A stretch of 12,914 bases of DNA, from positions 40,847 to 53,760 of the forward strand of contig PMOV01000151.1 of NCBI GenBank assembly GCA_003161195.1, written 5' to 3'. Shown here piece after piece: positions 1-7,466 of this stretch; positions within the stretch are counted from its first letter, which is position 1, and each line of letters opens with the position of its first letter. The notes under the pieces were generated by a model, which was given only the letters and a program-made list of their open reading frames with translations, ran no database searches and was not told the DNA's origin. The position numbers and the translations under genes are program-made. This DNA comes from Acidobacteriota bacterium (GTDB taxonomy: Bacteria > Acidobacteriota > Terriglobia > Acidiferrales > UBA7541).

Positions 1-828
1 ACGCCGGAGGCGCTGCTGCGTTTTTTTCACCCCAAGTATTTGCCGGTGGCGGCGATCCGCGAATTTCAGGAGTACATGTGGCATCGCGGGGCGGGGCTGG
101 GTCGCGGGCCGCTCGCCTACCTGGCGCTGCCCTTCCACCTGACGTACCAAACTTCGCGATTTCACGGAGCCGGAGGCATCGGGCTGGCGCCGCTGGCATT
201 TGCGCCGATGCTGCTGCTGTTCGGAGCGCGAGAAAAATCGACCAAGGCGCTGGCGTTGCTGGCGTGGGTGATGACCAGCCTATGGTTTTTGCAGCAGGAA
301 TCACGCTTTCTGATACCGGTCTACGGCATCGCGGCGGTGTTGGCGGTGCTGGGGTGGCGCGCGATGCTGGCGCGAACGGGCCGCATGGCGGCGGCCATGG
401 CGCTGGCGGTGGTGGCGATATCGCTTTCGTATGGGTGCTTCATGATTGCCTCCGCGCGAAGCGAAGAGCTGCACCGCGTGGTGTCGCCGTCTTATGCGGA
501 GCGGGTGCGTGCGCAACAAATTCCGTATCTGGCGAGCTTCCAATATTTGAACGAAACCGCGGCGGTGCGCAAAGTGCTGATTCTGGACCGCAGCGTGCCG
601 CCATATTATCTGGAGCGCGATTACCTGAAACCGATCGGACAGTGGGATGAACAAGTGCTGCCCGGGGTGACGCGGGCGGTGGACGCATTGCCGCGCGCGC
701 AAGAGTTGGGCGTGACGCACGTCCTGGATGTGCAGTCCACGATTGCGCCGTTTCAAGTGCCGCCGAATTTTCCCGGGCTCGAACTGGTGGTGGACCTTCC
801 GGAGCAGCGGGTGTATCGCGTGTTGTAG
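1..828 (+). CDS. C-terminal part of a GT-C-type membrane glycosyltransferase (5' end outside window)
   Basis: The reading frame is already open at base 1 and ends at TAG 826-828, giving 275 visible residues; the true start lies upstream. The first half holds about four or five hydrophobic segments (around GPLAYLALPFHLTY, GLAPLAFAPMLLLFG, LALLAWVMTSLWFL, FLIPVYGIAAVLAVLG and MALAVVAISLSYGCFMI). A QQESRFLIPVYG stretch resembles the R-[YF]-L-x-P signature near the C-terminal helices of the PMT/ArnT-like GT-C superfamily, which use polyprenyl-phosphate sugars as donors on the periplasmic side. A soluble tail of about 120 residues follows, with YYLERDYLKPIGQWDE and a GVTHVLD strand, as in many members of that group. 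Sugar and acceptor cannot be told. It converges on the tail-fibre-like gene with 38 bases between the stops and is probably a host gene outside the prophage. Confidence 0.75.
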   Translation, partial: TPEALLRFFHPKYLPVAAIREFQEYMWHRGAGLGRGPLAYLALPFHLTYQTSRFHGAGGIGLAPLAFAPMLLLFGAREKSTKALALLAWVMTSLWFLQQESRFLIPVYGIAAVLAVLGWRAMLARTGRMAAAMALAVVAISLSYGCFMIASARSEELHRVVSPSYAERVRAQQIPYLASFQYLNETAAVRKVLILDRSVPPYYLERDYLKPIGQWDEQVLPGVTRAVDALPRAQELGVTHVLDVQSTIAPFQVPPNFPGLELVVDLPEQRVYRVL

Positions 829-866
829 CGGCATGCCCGCATATTCCCGTGCGTATGGCGTGGCAT

Positions 867-3800
867 TTATTGCATACGGTATTGGACGACCACGTTGGCG
901 TCGGCGGGGCTGGTGGAGCAGCCGGCGGCGGCGGTTTGAACGCTGACGGTGAGCGCTGCGCCGGCGGCGTAGGCTTGCGTAATGGGGCCGCTATCGTTGG
1001 CGGCGGCGGCGATGGTGACGTTGATGGGCGAAGTGCCGTCGGTGAGGCGGACGACGGCGTTGGTGCTGCAGCCGGAAGGTGCGGTTTTGGTCTGGACTTG
1101 CACGCGCGTGACGGTGAGGGCTTTGTCGGTGGTCCAAGTAGCGCCGGTCCACGTTGAAGTGAGCGCGCTCGGGAGGAAAACGTTTTGTTCGGCGCGCGGG
1201 CTGGCGGTGAAGGTTTCGGTGCCCAGGCCGACGCCGGCGTTAAGGTGTTGGACTTTGGTGTAATCGGCTTCGATGTCCAGCTGATTGAGCGGATGGAGAT
1301 TGCCGCCGGTCCAATTCTTGGAGGAGGCGACGGTGTTGTACATGTCGAGACCGGGCGCGCCGCTGGTGTACGTGGTGTCGGTGCTGGTGAGGACGCTGAC
1401 GCCGTTGCGGTAGCAAGTGAGCGCGCCGCTCGGTTCGATAACTTCCAGGCGCAAGACGTCGCCGGAAGCGCCGGTGATCGTGGTGCTGGTAAGGTTGGTG
1501 CCGGCGCTGCCGCTGAATTTCTGCAGGAAGATGCTGGTGGAGTCTTCGATGCAGTTGTAGCCTGTGGTGCCGGAGAACATAACGACCGGGCCGATGAAGT
1601 CGCTGGTGCCGTTGAGCGTGAGCACGGTCAGTTGCGAGAACTGCCCGAAGGCGGAGAAGGCGTTAGCGGACCAGGTAGCGATGTTGTGCGATGTGGCGGT
1701 GTTGCCGACGAAGGCGTTGCCGGAAATATTCAGCGAGTTTACGTTGCTGGTCCAGTTGCCGCCGATGGCGCCGTTGGCGCGCGTGGCGTTGTCGTAGGCG
1801 GTGTTGACGTAGCCCGAGGCGACGAGCGTGCCGCTCACGTCCGGCAGCAGCTGCGTGCGATTGGCGGTGAAGGTGCCGCTCAGGGTGTCTTTGTAACCGC
1901 CGCCCGGCACGGCGAGCGCCGAGGCGCTCAGGCCGTTGCCGCCAAGGCTGGAGGCAGCGGCCAGCGAGCTTTGCGGCAAAGTGTTATTGGGGAAAATCGT
2001 CGGACCATCGAGATAACTCGTGCCGCTGACCTGGTAGCCAAAGCCGCCAGACTGGCACACGATGTTGCCGGCGGATGATCCGCGGCAGATGGTGGTGCTG
2101 ACCTGTCCGGGTATAGGCGTCCAATTGAGGAGCACGCCTTGCGAGCCGTTGACGGTGATGGAACTGGAAACCGGCGAAGCGAAGCTGGGGTTGCCGTTCA
2201 CATCGTTGGCCAGGATGCGGTAGTAGTAGGTGCCGGCGCTGGGTCCGGTGACGCCGCTGATGGCCACGGTGGGCGCGGGGGGCACGCCCATCGCGTAGTA
2301 CGCTTCGCCGGTGCCGTTGAAGCCCGCGCTGGCGTTGTAGTAGTTGTCGGAGATCGAGTTGGCGGAATCGTTGCGCAGGATGTACGCGTTTATCCCGATA
2401 ACGCTACAGCCACCGTAACCGCTGGTGGTGATTTCGACGCCGCCCTGATTGGCGGCGGCCAGCAACGGCTGCGTGCCGTTGTAGCACGAGGGATTCTCAA
2501 AGCGCAGCCCGCTGATGGCCAGGGCATTCGTTAGATCAAACATGGGCGGGGAGCCGCCGCCGACGGGGTCGGCGTAGGTGGTGCGGAGAATGTCGATGCT
2601 GGAGATGGTGTTGCTCCCGGTGTTGATACGCATGGTGGGGTAGTAGCTGCTTTCGTTCAGCAGCTCGTTGAAGACCGCGTGGCCGAAGTTGGCGGTGAGC
2701 GAGATGAAGCCGGCGGCGTCGATGAGCATTTCGCCGCCGGAGATGTACGTTTTGTCCATGCTGATGATGCTGGCGAGCTGCTGATTGTTCGCGCCAAAGC
2801 CCTGCTGGACGGTGTCCAGGAACAGCGGCGGGTAACCCCACTGCGTGCCGCCTTGCAGCGACATGCCGCCGCGCTCCCAATAAAAGCCGAAGCCGCCCCC
2901 GAGGCGGAAGGGCGTGCCGCCGTTGTAGCCCTGCACGTAAACGTTGCGGAAGTACATCTGCGTGCCGTTGTTGCCGGTGTTGTCCTGATCGAAGAAAACG
3001 CCGGATTGATAGGGGCGGTAGCTTTGCACGACGACGTTGGAAATCGTGTTGTCGCTATCGTTGATGGTGCTGGAGCCGGGAGAGTACAGCAGGAGCGGGT
3101 AGGCGTTGCCGGCGATTTGCGCGACGTGCTCGGTGAAGAAGGAAGGAGTGTTGCCGCCGCTGCCCTGGCCGAGTCCTTCGATCTCGTAGCCGGAGCGGCT
3201 GAGCCAGGGCTGGTTTAGATAGACCGACACGCCGAGCTGCAGCTTGGTGTAGCTCGGGCACAGGGTCATGCGCAACGGAGAGTTGAAAACGTAAAAGCCG
3301 CCCTGCGTGGCGCCGGAAGAAAAATACACCGTGCCGCCCTGGCTGGCGTTGGCGGCGGAGGCGCAGGCGGCGACGACGTTGCCGCTGTTGTCGTGCTGCA
3401 CGGTGGCGCCGGAAACGCTGGCGCTGGGGGCGGCGGCCAGCGTGACGTTCGTGCCGCTGATGGCGGTGATGGTGGTGCTCAGAATGCCGTTGGTCGCGCT
3501 GCTCGGCGGATTCGCCGGCCAGTACGCGGGCAGATTCGTGGGCGTCAGGCCCCAATCGTAGAACGAACTGTCCATGCCCTGAGACACGCCGACGATGGTG
3601 TAGTTGGCGTTCGTCCCACAACTGGCGGTGCAGCGGTAGATGATGTGGCCCATGGTGGCGGCGGGCTGCATGACCCACTGCACGAAATTTCTGGCGACGA
3701 CTTGCGTGTTGTCGTTGATGGTGACGGAGCCGCTCGAGTTGGCGAGGCCGGTTTGCAGGATGGTGAAGGTGGTGGCGTTGGGAACGGAGTTGACGACGTA

Positions 3801-5234
3801 GGCGCCCTCTACGGATTGGTCGCGGCCGCCGGAGCCGGCGTAAACCACGTTGATTTCTTGATTGGTTCCGAGGTTGCAGTTGCTGGCGCAGGTGAAGGTG
3901 GTGAGGCCGCCGGTGCGCGAGTAGGAGGTGACGGAAATGCTGGTGACGCCGAGGGCGCTGGCCCCCACCGTGGTGGTGAACGCCGCGCTGGCGGCGCTGA
4001 GGCCGCCGCCGTAATCGATGGCGACGATTTTGTAGTTGTAGGTGGTGCTGCCGTTGACCACGCCCACGGGGGTGACGGCGCCGGGAGTCGCAGCGACTAC
4101 CGTGGTGCTGCCGCCGATGGTGCAGGGCGAACAGTTGGCGTGTGTGACGGGAAACGTGAAGCTGTTGTAGCCGGTGGCGGCGGTTTGCGCGAACGTGCCG
4201 TTGAAGGCGGAGTCGCTGGAGCCGGCGATGGTGATGCTGCTGGAGTTGGTGAAGCTGACGGCGTTCGAGGTGGTGACCGTGGCGACGTTGCTGCTCACGC
4301 TGATGGCGCCGATACCGACGGCGGCGCTGGGCGTGAGAACCACGGTGGCGGGACCCGCGGTGGCGATGGCCACGCCGTGACCGACGGCGAAGTCGCTGGT
4401 GCCGCCGGCGCAACTGATGACCGCGTTCGAGGCGATGGTGGTGCAATTGATGGCGGGCGGGGTGGAAGAGCTGGAGATGTAGCCGCCGTAACGCTGGAGG
4501 TCGAACGATGGATTGGGGCCTTTGGTGTGAAAGTCCGAGTCGATATTTTGCGGCGCGGTGAACGTGTTGGCGACGTTGGTTTGCGCGCCGCTGGCGCTGG
4601 AGATGGGGCCGATCTCCGCGCCGGTTTCGTCTTTGTAATACAGCCGCTTATCGAGCGTTTTGGTGTAGAGATTTACCGTGCCGGGGCTGGCGGCGCCGGG
4701 CGGGCTCGATTGATTCGAGAGATTCAGCGTGCCGCTGGCGAGATTGCCGATGACCGTGGTGTTGCCGGTGACCGCGAGATTGCCGCTGAGATTCAGCGAA
4801 AAGGCGCTGATGGTGCCGGTGAAGGATGGCGACGCGGGATTGCTGGGAAGAATGACGTCGGGGATTTGCTTGGTGGTGATTTGCGGGCCGGAGATTTCGA
4901 GCTCGTAGTTGCCGGGAGCGGCGTAGAAGAAATAGTTGCCCATGCCGTCGGTGGTGGTGGGATTGGCGAGCGCCTGGGTGAGCGCGGAGTCCGAGTAAAT
5001 ATTGGCGAGCGGGGCGCAGGGCTGGCCGGTGGCGGGCATGCTGCAAACGCGCACGCTGGCGCCGGCGAGCGGGATGCCGCGGGAGTTAAAGACAATGTCG
5101 TCTTTGCGCGAGGATTGCGCGTGCGCGGGCGCGATCGTGCCGGGGAGCACGTGCAACGCCAGCAGGAGCCAGGAGCAGAAAATGGCCATCGTTGTTGCGC
5201 GCCGGAAACGCGCCGCGATTTTAGATCGTATCAT
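867..5234 (-). CDS. Large secreted multidomain beta-helix protein, tail-fibre/tail-spike-like
   Basis: A 1455-residue protein. I start it at the ATG at 5234 (MIRSKIAARF); the GTG ten codons upstream lies inside a REP hairpin and is unlikely. A GGAG lies 12 bases before the chosen ATG. Residues 1-39 look like a Sec signal peptide: basic n-region, hydrophobic core CSWLLLALHVLP, cleavage after AHA. Then come a carboxypeptidase-regulatory-like beta domain (about 47-125), a short Gly/Ser-rich stalk, two related modules around FNGTF (about 310-375 and 430-508), a FnIII-like segment, a right-handed beta-helix-like region (about 580-980) as in pectate-lyase-type tail spikes, a second FnIII-like segment (984-1080), a LamG/concanavalin-like domain (1140-1315) and a Cys-containing C-terminal beta domain ending VVVQYRMQ. 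The domain plan suggests binding or cleavage of a surface glycan. It closes the minus-strand structural run. A signal peptide is unusual for a virion fibre, so a host-surface or lysogenic-conversion role remains possible. Confidence 0.7.
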   Translation of the reverse strand: MIRSKIAARFRRATTMAIFCSWLLLALHVLPGTIAPAHAQSSRKDDIVFNSRGIPLAGASVRVCSMPATGQPCAPLANIYSDSALTQALANPTTTDGMGNYFFYAAPGNYELEISGPQITTKQIPDVILPSNPASPSFTGTISAFSLNLSGNLAVTGNTTVIGNLASGTLNLSNQSSPPGAASPGTVNLYTKTLDKRLYYKDETGAEIGPISSASGAQTNVANTFTAPQNIDSDFHTKGPNPSFDLQRYGGYISSSSTPPAINCTTIASNAVISCAGGTSDFAVGHGVAIATAGPATVVLTPSAAVGIGAISVSSNVATVTTSNAVSFTNSSSITIAGSSDSAFNGTFAQTAATGYNSFTFPVTHANCSPCTIGGSTTVVAATPGAVTPVGVVNGSTTYNYKIVAIDYGGGLSAASAAFTTTVGASALGVTSISVTSYSRTGGLTTFTCASNCNLGTNQEINVVYAGSGGRDQSVEGAYVVNSVPNATTFTILQTGLANSSGSVTINDNTQVVARNFVQWVMQPAATMGHIIYRCTASCGTNANYTIVGVSQGMDSSFYDWGLTPTNLPAYWPANPPSSATNGILSTTITAISGTNVTLAAAPSASVSGATVQHDNSGNVVAACASAANASQGGTVYFSSGATQGGFYVFNSPLRMTLCPSYTKLQLGVSVYLNQPWLSRSGYEIEGLGQGSGGNTPSFFTEHVAQIAGNAYPLLLYSPGSSTINDSDNTISNVVVQSYRPYQSGVFFDQDNTGNNGTQMYFRNVYVQGYNGGTPFRLGGGFGFYWERGGMSLQGGTQWGYPPLFLDTVQQGFGANNQQLASIISMDKTYISGGEMLIDAAGFISLTANFGHAVFNELLNESSYYPTMRINTGSNTISSIDILRTTYADPVGGGSPPMFDLTNALAISGLRFENPSCYNGTQPLLAAANQGGVEITTSGYGGCSVIGINAYILRNDSANSISDNYYNASAGFNGTGEAYYAMGVPPAPTVAISGVTGPSAGTYYYRILANDVNGNPSFASPVSSSITVNGSQGVLLNWTPIPGQVSTTICRGSSAGNIVCQSGGFGYQVSGTSYLDGPTIFPNNTLPQSSLAAASSLGGNGLSASALAVPGGGYKDTLSGTFTANRTQLLPDVSGTLVASGYVNTAYDNATRANGAIGGNWTSNVNSLNISGNAFVGNTATSHNIATWSANAFSAFGQFSQLTVLTLNGTSDFIGPVVMFSGTTGYNCIEDSTSIFLQKFSGSAGTNLTSTTITGASGDVLRLEVIEPSGALTCYRNGVSVLTSTDTTYTSGAPGLDMYNTVASSKNWTGGNLHPLNQLDIEADYTKVQHLNAGVGLGTETFTASPRAEQNVFLPSALTSTWTGATWTTDKALTVTRVQVQTKTAPSGCSTNAVVRLTDGTSPINVTIAAAANDSGPITQAYAAGAALTVSVQTAAAGCSTSPADANVVVQYRMQ

Positions 5235-5254
5235 TGAAGTGACTAGCTCCAGTG

Positions 5255-5363
5255 GCACAGGCACTCTTGCCTGTGCGGTTTTTCAGTGAAATCACGAAAC
5301 AGCCGCAAATCGAGCTGGCTTCGCGCCGGGGTCACAACCGCGCACAGGCAAGAGTGCCTGTGC
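5255..5363. repeat. REPIN 1: inverted pair of REP hairpins upstream of the RAYT
   Basis: Hairpin A occupies 5255-5276 (arms GCACAGGC and GCCTGTGC, loop ACTCTT). Its reverse complement, hairpin B, occupies 5342-5363 (loop AAGAGT). Both have perfect 8-bp stems. The 65 bases between them match no other pair. The pair fills most of the gap between the divergent fibre-like gene (start 5234) and the RAYT (start 5378). Hairpin B ends 14 bases before the RAYT ATG. Confidence 0.92.
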
Positions 5364-5377
5364 TACTGTACTCGCAC

Positions 5378-5974
5378 ATGACGTACTATGAGCGTAATCT
5401 TCCGCATTGGCATCCGGCGGGGTGCGCCATTTTTATAACCTGGCGGCTGGCCGGCACGCTGCCGGAAACGCTACTGGGCAAGCTAAGGAACTCCCCGGAG
5501 CCCGCGAATCGCAAATTTGCGCTGGTGGATTGTGAGCTTGATCGCGCGGCCTACGGTCCGCGCTGGCTGGCAGAAACGGAGATTGCGAACGCGGTACAGC
5601 AATCCATACTGAAGGGCGCGATGGAATTGCAGCACTACGAATTGCCGGCCTACGTAATTATGCCCAATCATGTGCATCTGCTTGTCGATCCGCGGATGCC
5701 AATCGAGAGAATCACGCGCGGGATCAAAGGCACCACGGGGCACGTGGCAAATTCTGTTTTGGGCCGCAAGGGTCTTAGATTTTGGCAAGACGAGAGCTTC
5801 GATCATTGGATTCGTAAGCCAGCAGAGGGAGAGAAGATCATTCGGTACATCGAGAATAATCCCGTGAAAGCCAGACTGGTGACGAACGCGGGCGACTGGC
5901 GGTGGTCCAGTGCGTCGGCACCAGTAGCACAGGCACTCGTGCCTGTGCGCGGTTCAAAAGCAAAGGAAACGTAA
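5378..5974 (+). CDS. REP-associated tyrosine transposase (RAYT, Y1/HUH superfamily)
   Basis: A 198-residue single-strand DNA transposase related to IS200/IS605 TnpA. Such proteins bind, nick and rejoin REP hairpins and are usually single-copy, domesticated genes. Visible hallmarks are an N-terminal WHPAGCAIFITWRL strand, the HUH motif in MPNHVHLLV (H98 and H100) that binds metal, and the catalytic tyrosine Y157 in IIRYIENNPVKARLV, followed by DWRWSSA. The length is normal for the family. I chose the ATG at 5378; the same frame is open back through REPIN 1, but that part only translates the repeat (AQALLPVR). No Shine-Dalgarno sequence is seen. The last codons run through another REP hairpin (APVAQALVPVR), so the natural C-terminus may have been extended. 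It is flanked by REPIN 1 and REPIN 2, its likely substrates, and lies opposite to the phage structural genes. Confidence 0.93.
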   Translation: MTYYERNLPHWHPAGCAIFITWRLAGTLPETLLGKLRNSPEPANRKFALVDCELDRAAYGPRWLAETEIANAVQQSILKGAMELQHYELPAYVIMPNHVHLLVDPRMPIERITRGIKGTTGHVANSVLGRKGLRFWQDESFDHWIRKPAEGEKIIRYIENNPVKARLVTNAGDWRWSSASAPVAQALVPVRGSKAKET

Positions 5975-6047
5975 CGATTATGCACTCGGCCATCCTGATC
6001 ACGGTTCGGCGTTCTTGAAGTTGCTACACAGGCAAGAGTGCCTGTGC
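5927..6047. repeat. REPIN 2: inverted REP pair at the 3' end of the RAYT
   Basis: Hairpin A at 5927-5948 has perfect arms and the loop variant ACTCGT, and lies inside the last codons of the RAYT. Hairpin B at 6026-6047 has loop AAGAGT, with one outermost base pair lost (A for G). Hairpin B lies 10 bases beyond the stop of the converging gene at 6057. With REPIN 1 it brackets the transposase gene. Confidence 0.9.
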
Positions 6048-6056
6048 TACCAAAGG

Positions 6057-6407
6057 CTACAGCAATTTGCGGGCGGTGATGGTTAGTTGGACTACGTCGG
6101 TGGCTACGAAGGTGGTGGAGTAGGCTGCGGCGGTGAGTTCGGTGCCGCCGCCGGTGAAACATTTCAGCTTCCAATTGTTGAGCGCGGTGCCGGCGATGGG
6201 GACGTAGTAGCCGGAGGCGCCGTTTTGGCTGTCGGCGAAGGCCTGGATGATTTGCGTGCTGGGGAGTTTGTCCGCCACGGTGGTGAAGTCGATGGTATCG
6301 CCGCCGACTACGTAGTTGCCGGAGAAGGTGAGCTGGGCGATGGCATAGTAGAGATTGCTGCCGGAGCCGTCTTCGTTAGATGGGAGAAGCGTGATTTGGA
6401 TGGACAT
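6057..6407 (-). CDS. Small phage structural-type protein of unknown function
   Basis: A 116-residue protein starting MSIQITLLPS. The ATG at 6407 is preceded by AGGAGG nine bases upstream, the best ribosome-binding site in the window, so the longer open frame starting at 6518 is rejected. The sequence is beta-rich and has no Cys cluster, membrane segment or signal peptide. It carries FSGNYVVGGDTIDFTT and, near the end, DVVQLTITARKLL. I do not recognise a named family. Its position after the adaptor-like gene and before the fibre-like gene suggests a small virion, tail or decoration protein, by context only. The RAYT and REPIN 2 separate it from the next structural gene. Confidence 0.75.
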   Translation of the reverse strand: MSIQITLLPSNEDGSGSNLYYAIAQLTFSGNYVVGGDTIDFTTVADKLPSTQIIQAFADSQNGASGYYVPIAGTALNNWKLKCFTGGGTELTAAAYSTTFVATDVVQLTITARKLL

Positions 6408-6420
6408 GAGCAAATTCCTC
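6398..6420 (-). promoter_or_regulatory. Strong Shine-Dalgarno deciding the start of the 6057-6407 gene
   Basis: On the minus strand AGGAGG is followed by AATTTGCTC and then ATG. This fixes the start at 6407 rather than at the upstream ATG at 6518, whose extra residues come from intergenic DNA holding a hairpin. Confidence 0.85.
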
Positions 6421-6495
6421 CTGACATTTTTGGGCGGTCGCAGGTGATGCGGATGATGCTTCGGCTGGCGGTCCGTTTTGTGGTGCTTACATCGC

Positions 6496-6515
6496 GCGCA
6501 GACGAAAGTCTGTGC
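6496..6515. repeat. REP-like hairpin, second family
   Basis: Arms GCGCAGAC and GTCTGTGC around a GAAA tetraloop give an 8-bp stem with one G-T pair. The arm sequence and loop differ from the main REP family. It lies in the 197-base gap between the adaptor-like gene and the 6057-6407 gene, where I see no coding sequence. Confidence 0.7.
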
Positions 6516-6569
6516 CACTCCGCAAGAAAAGCTGGGTACTTCCGCCTGAGTTGCTCAAAACGAAAAGCT

Positions 6570-6587
6570 CACAGGCTGAAGCCTGTG
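6570..6587. repeat. REP-like hairpin, third family (TGAA loop)
   Basis: Perfect 7-bp arms CACAGGC and GCCTGTG surround the tetraloop TGAA. The arms match the main family but the loop is four bases, not six. It lies 17 bases beyond the stop of the adaptor-like gene and could also act as a transcript-stabilising 3' hairpin. Confidence 0.72.
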
Positions 6588-6604
6588 CTACCTAAAGGCA
6601 AGAC

Positions 6605-7327
6605 TTAGAACGGGGTGTAGCCGGTGCGCCAGGAATAGGGGCGGCGGCGGCGTTGGGAATTTTGTTCGCGGCGGACGGCGGCGCTGACCAAATCTTCCAG
6701 AGCGTCCGCGGCGGCTTCGTCCCAGCGTTCGGAGAGCGGGCTGCCGCGGGCCCAGCCTGCTAACGCGGCGGTGGCGTAGGCGATGGCTTCCTGCGCGTTG
6801 CGGATGAGGACCGGCGACGTGTCGTCCGTGAAGTCTGGATAGGCTTTGTTGTAGCGCAGGCGAATTTGCGTGTCTTGCGTGGCGCCGAGGAAGTAGAGGC
6901 CGTCGGCGCGCCATTCCCAGATGCTCAGCGTGGTGTCTTGTTCGCGCGAGGGGAGGCCGCCGTGTTGCGAGACGTCGACCATTTCCGCGAAATCGTCGGT
7001 GGAAAGATTGGGGCGCTCCCAGATTTTTACCGGGACGAGCAGATCCGTGGGGAGTTGATTGGGCGGCGCGGTGGCGTCGGTAATGGAAACTTGCAGCGAC
7101 GGATCGACCGCGGTGACGGCGGTGACGACCAGGAGCGCGTCGTCCTGGATGAAGGCGCCGCCGCCGGCGTTGCCGATGGCGCGCTGCACCTTGCGATACG
7201 CGGAGTTGGCGTAGGGCAACAGGACGGTGTCGGTGAAAAGATTGCCGGCGGCGTCGTTGAGCAGCGAACGGACGAGCGCGGTGATCTGGCCGGCGGTGTT
7301 GTAGGCGCTGGAGCCGACTACGGGCAT
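6605..7327 (-). CDS. Putative head-tail adaptor (connector) protein
   Basis: A 240-residue protein starting MPVVGSSAYN. AAGGA lies seven bases before the ATG and supports this start. The N-terminal half has the ITALVRSLLNDAAGNLFTDTVLLPYANSAYRKVQRAI pattern split over two helices: a short repeat of helix, acidic turn and NxAYRKVQ. This is typical of phage adaptor proteins of the SU10/gp6-like type that bridge portal and tail. A middle beta part follows (PTDLLVPVKIWER, LSIWEWRADGLYFLG, IRLRYNKAYPDF), then a C-terminal helical part (NAQEAIAYATAALAGWA) and a basic tail (RRRRPYSWRTGY). Length and layout fit. Its place among capsid genes supports the role. No catalytic motif is seen. The family name is from recollection of pattern, not a search. 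Confidence 0.65.
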   Translation of the reverse strand: MPVVGSSAYNTAGQITALVRSLLNDAAGNLFTDTVLLPYANSAYRKVQRAIGNAGGGAFIQDDALLVVTAVTAVDPSLQVSITDATAPPNQLPTDLLVPVKIWERPNLSTDDFAEMVDVSQHGGLPSREQDTTLSIWEWRADGLYFLGATQDTQIRLRYNKAYPDFTDDTSPVLIRNAQEAIAYATAALAGWARGSPLSERWDEAAADALEDLVSAAVRREQNSQRRRRPYSWRTGYTPF

Positions 7328-7342
7328 TTGCGTGTCCTTGTG

Positions 7343-7452
7343 GCACAGGCATTCCTGCCTGTGCGCGGTGAATCGGGTTGCCGAGGCGTGACGATCTCGA
7401 GCGTGGTGCAGAGCTCGGCGAAGCTAACGCTGCACGGCAGGAATGCCGGTGC
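7343..7452. repeat. REPIN 3: inverted REP pair upstream of the adaptor-like gene
   Basis: Hairpin A at 7343-7364 has perfect arms GCACAGGC and GCCTGTGC with loop ATTCCT. Hairpin B at 7432-7452 is degenerate (GCACGGC and GCCGGTGC, loop AGGAAT, with one bulge). The A and B loops are reverse complements of each other but differ from the ACTCTT of other pairs, so this pair appears to be a separate subfamily that amplified as a unit. Confidence 0.85.
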
Positions 7453-7466
7453 TACTGACGTGCGTC

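Noticed and set aside
828..840. Terminator between the converging glycosyltransferase and fibre-like genes
   Set aside because: Only a 4-bp GCGG/CCGC stem is present, with no T run on either strand.
3055..4446. Minus-strand frame rich in Arg, His and Gln
   Set aside because: It is a frame-shifted reading of the fibre-like gene with extreme composition and no protein-like pattern.
3393..5237. Long + strand open frame of over 600 codons opposite the fibre-like gene, and another at 1185-2078
   Set aside because: They are Gly/Ala/Asp/Val-rich mirror frames of a GC-rich Ser/Thr/Gly-rich coding sequence, with no recognisable domains or ribosome-binding sites.
5235..5264. Start of the fibre-like gene at the GTG at 5264
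   Set aside because: The ten extra codons are encoded partly by a REP hairpin; the signal-peptide-like sequence begins naturally at the ATG at 5234.
5252..5377. N-terminal extension of the RAYT by 42 residues
   Set aside because: It merely translates REPIN 1; family-typical sequence begins after the ATG at 5378.
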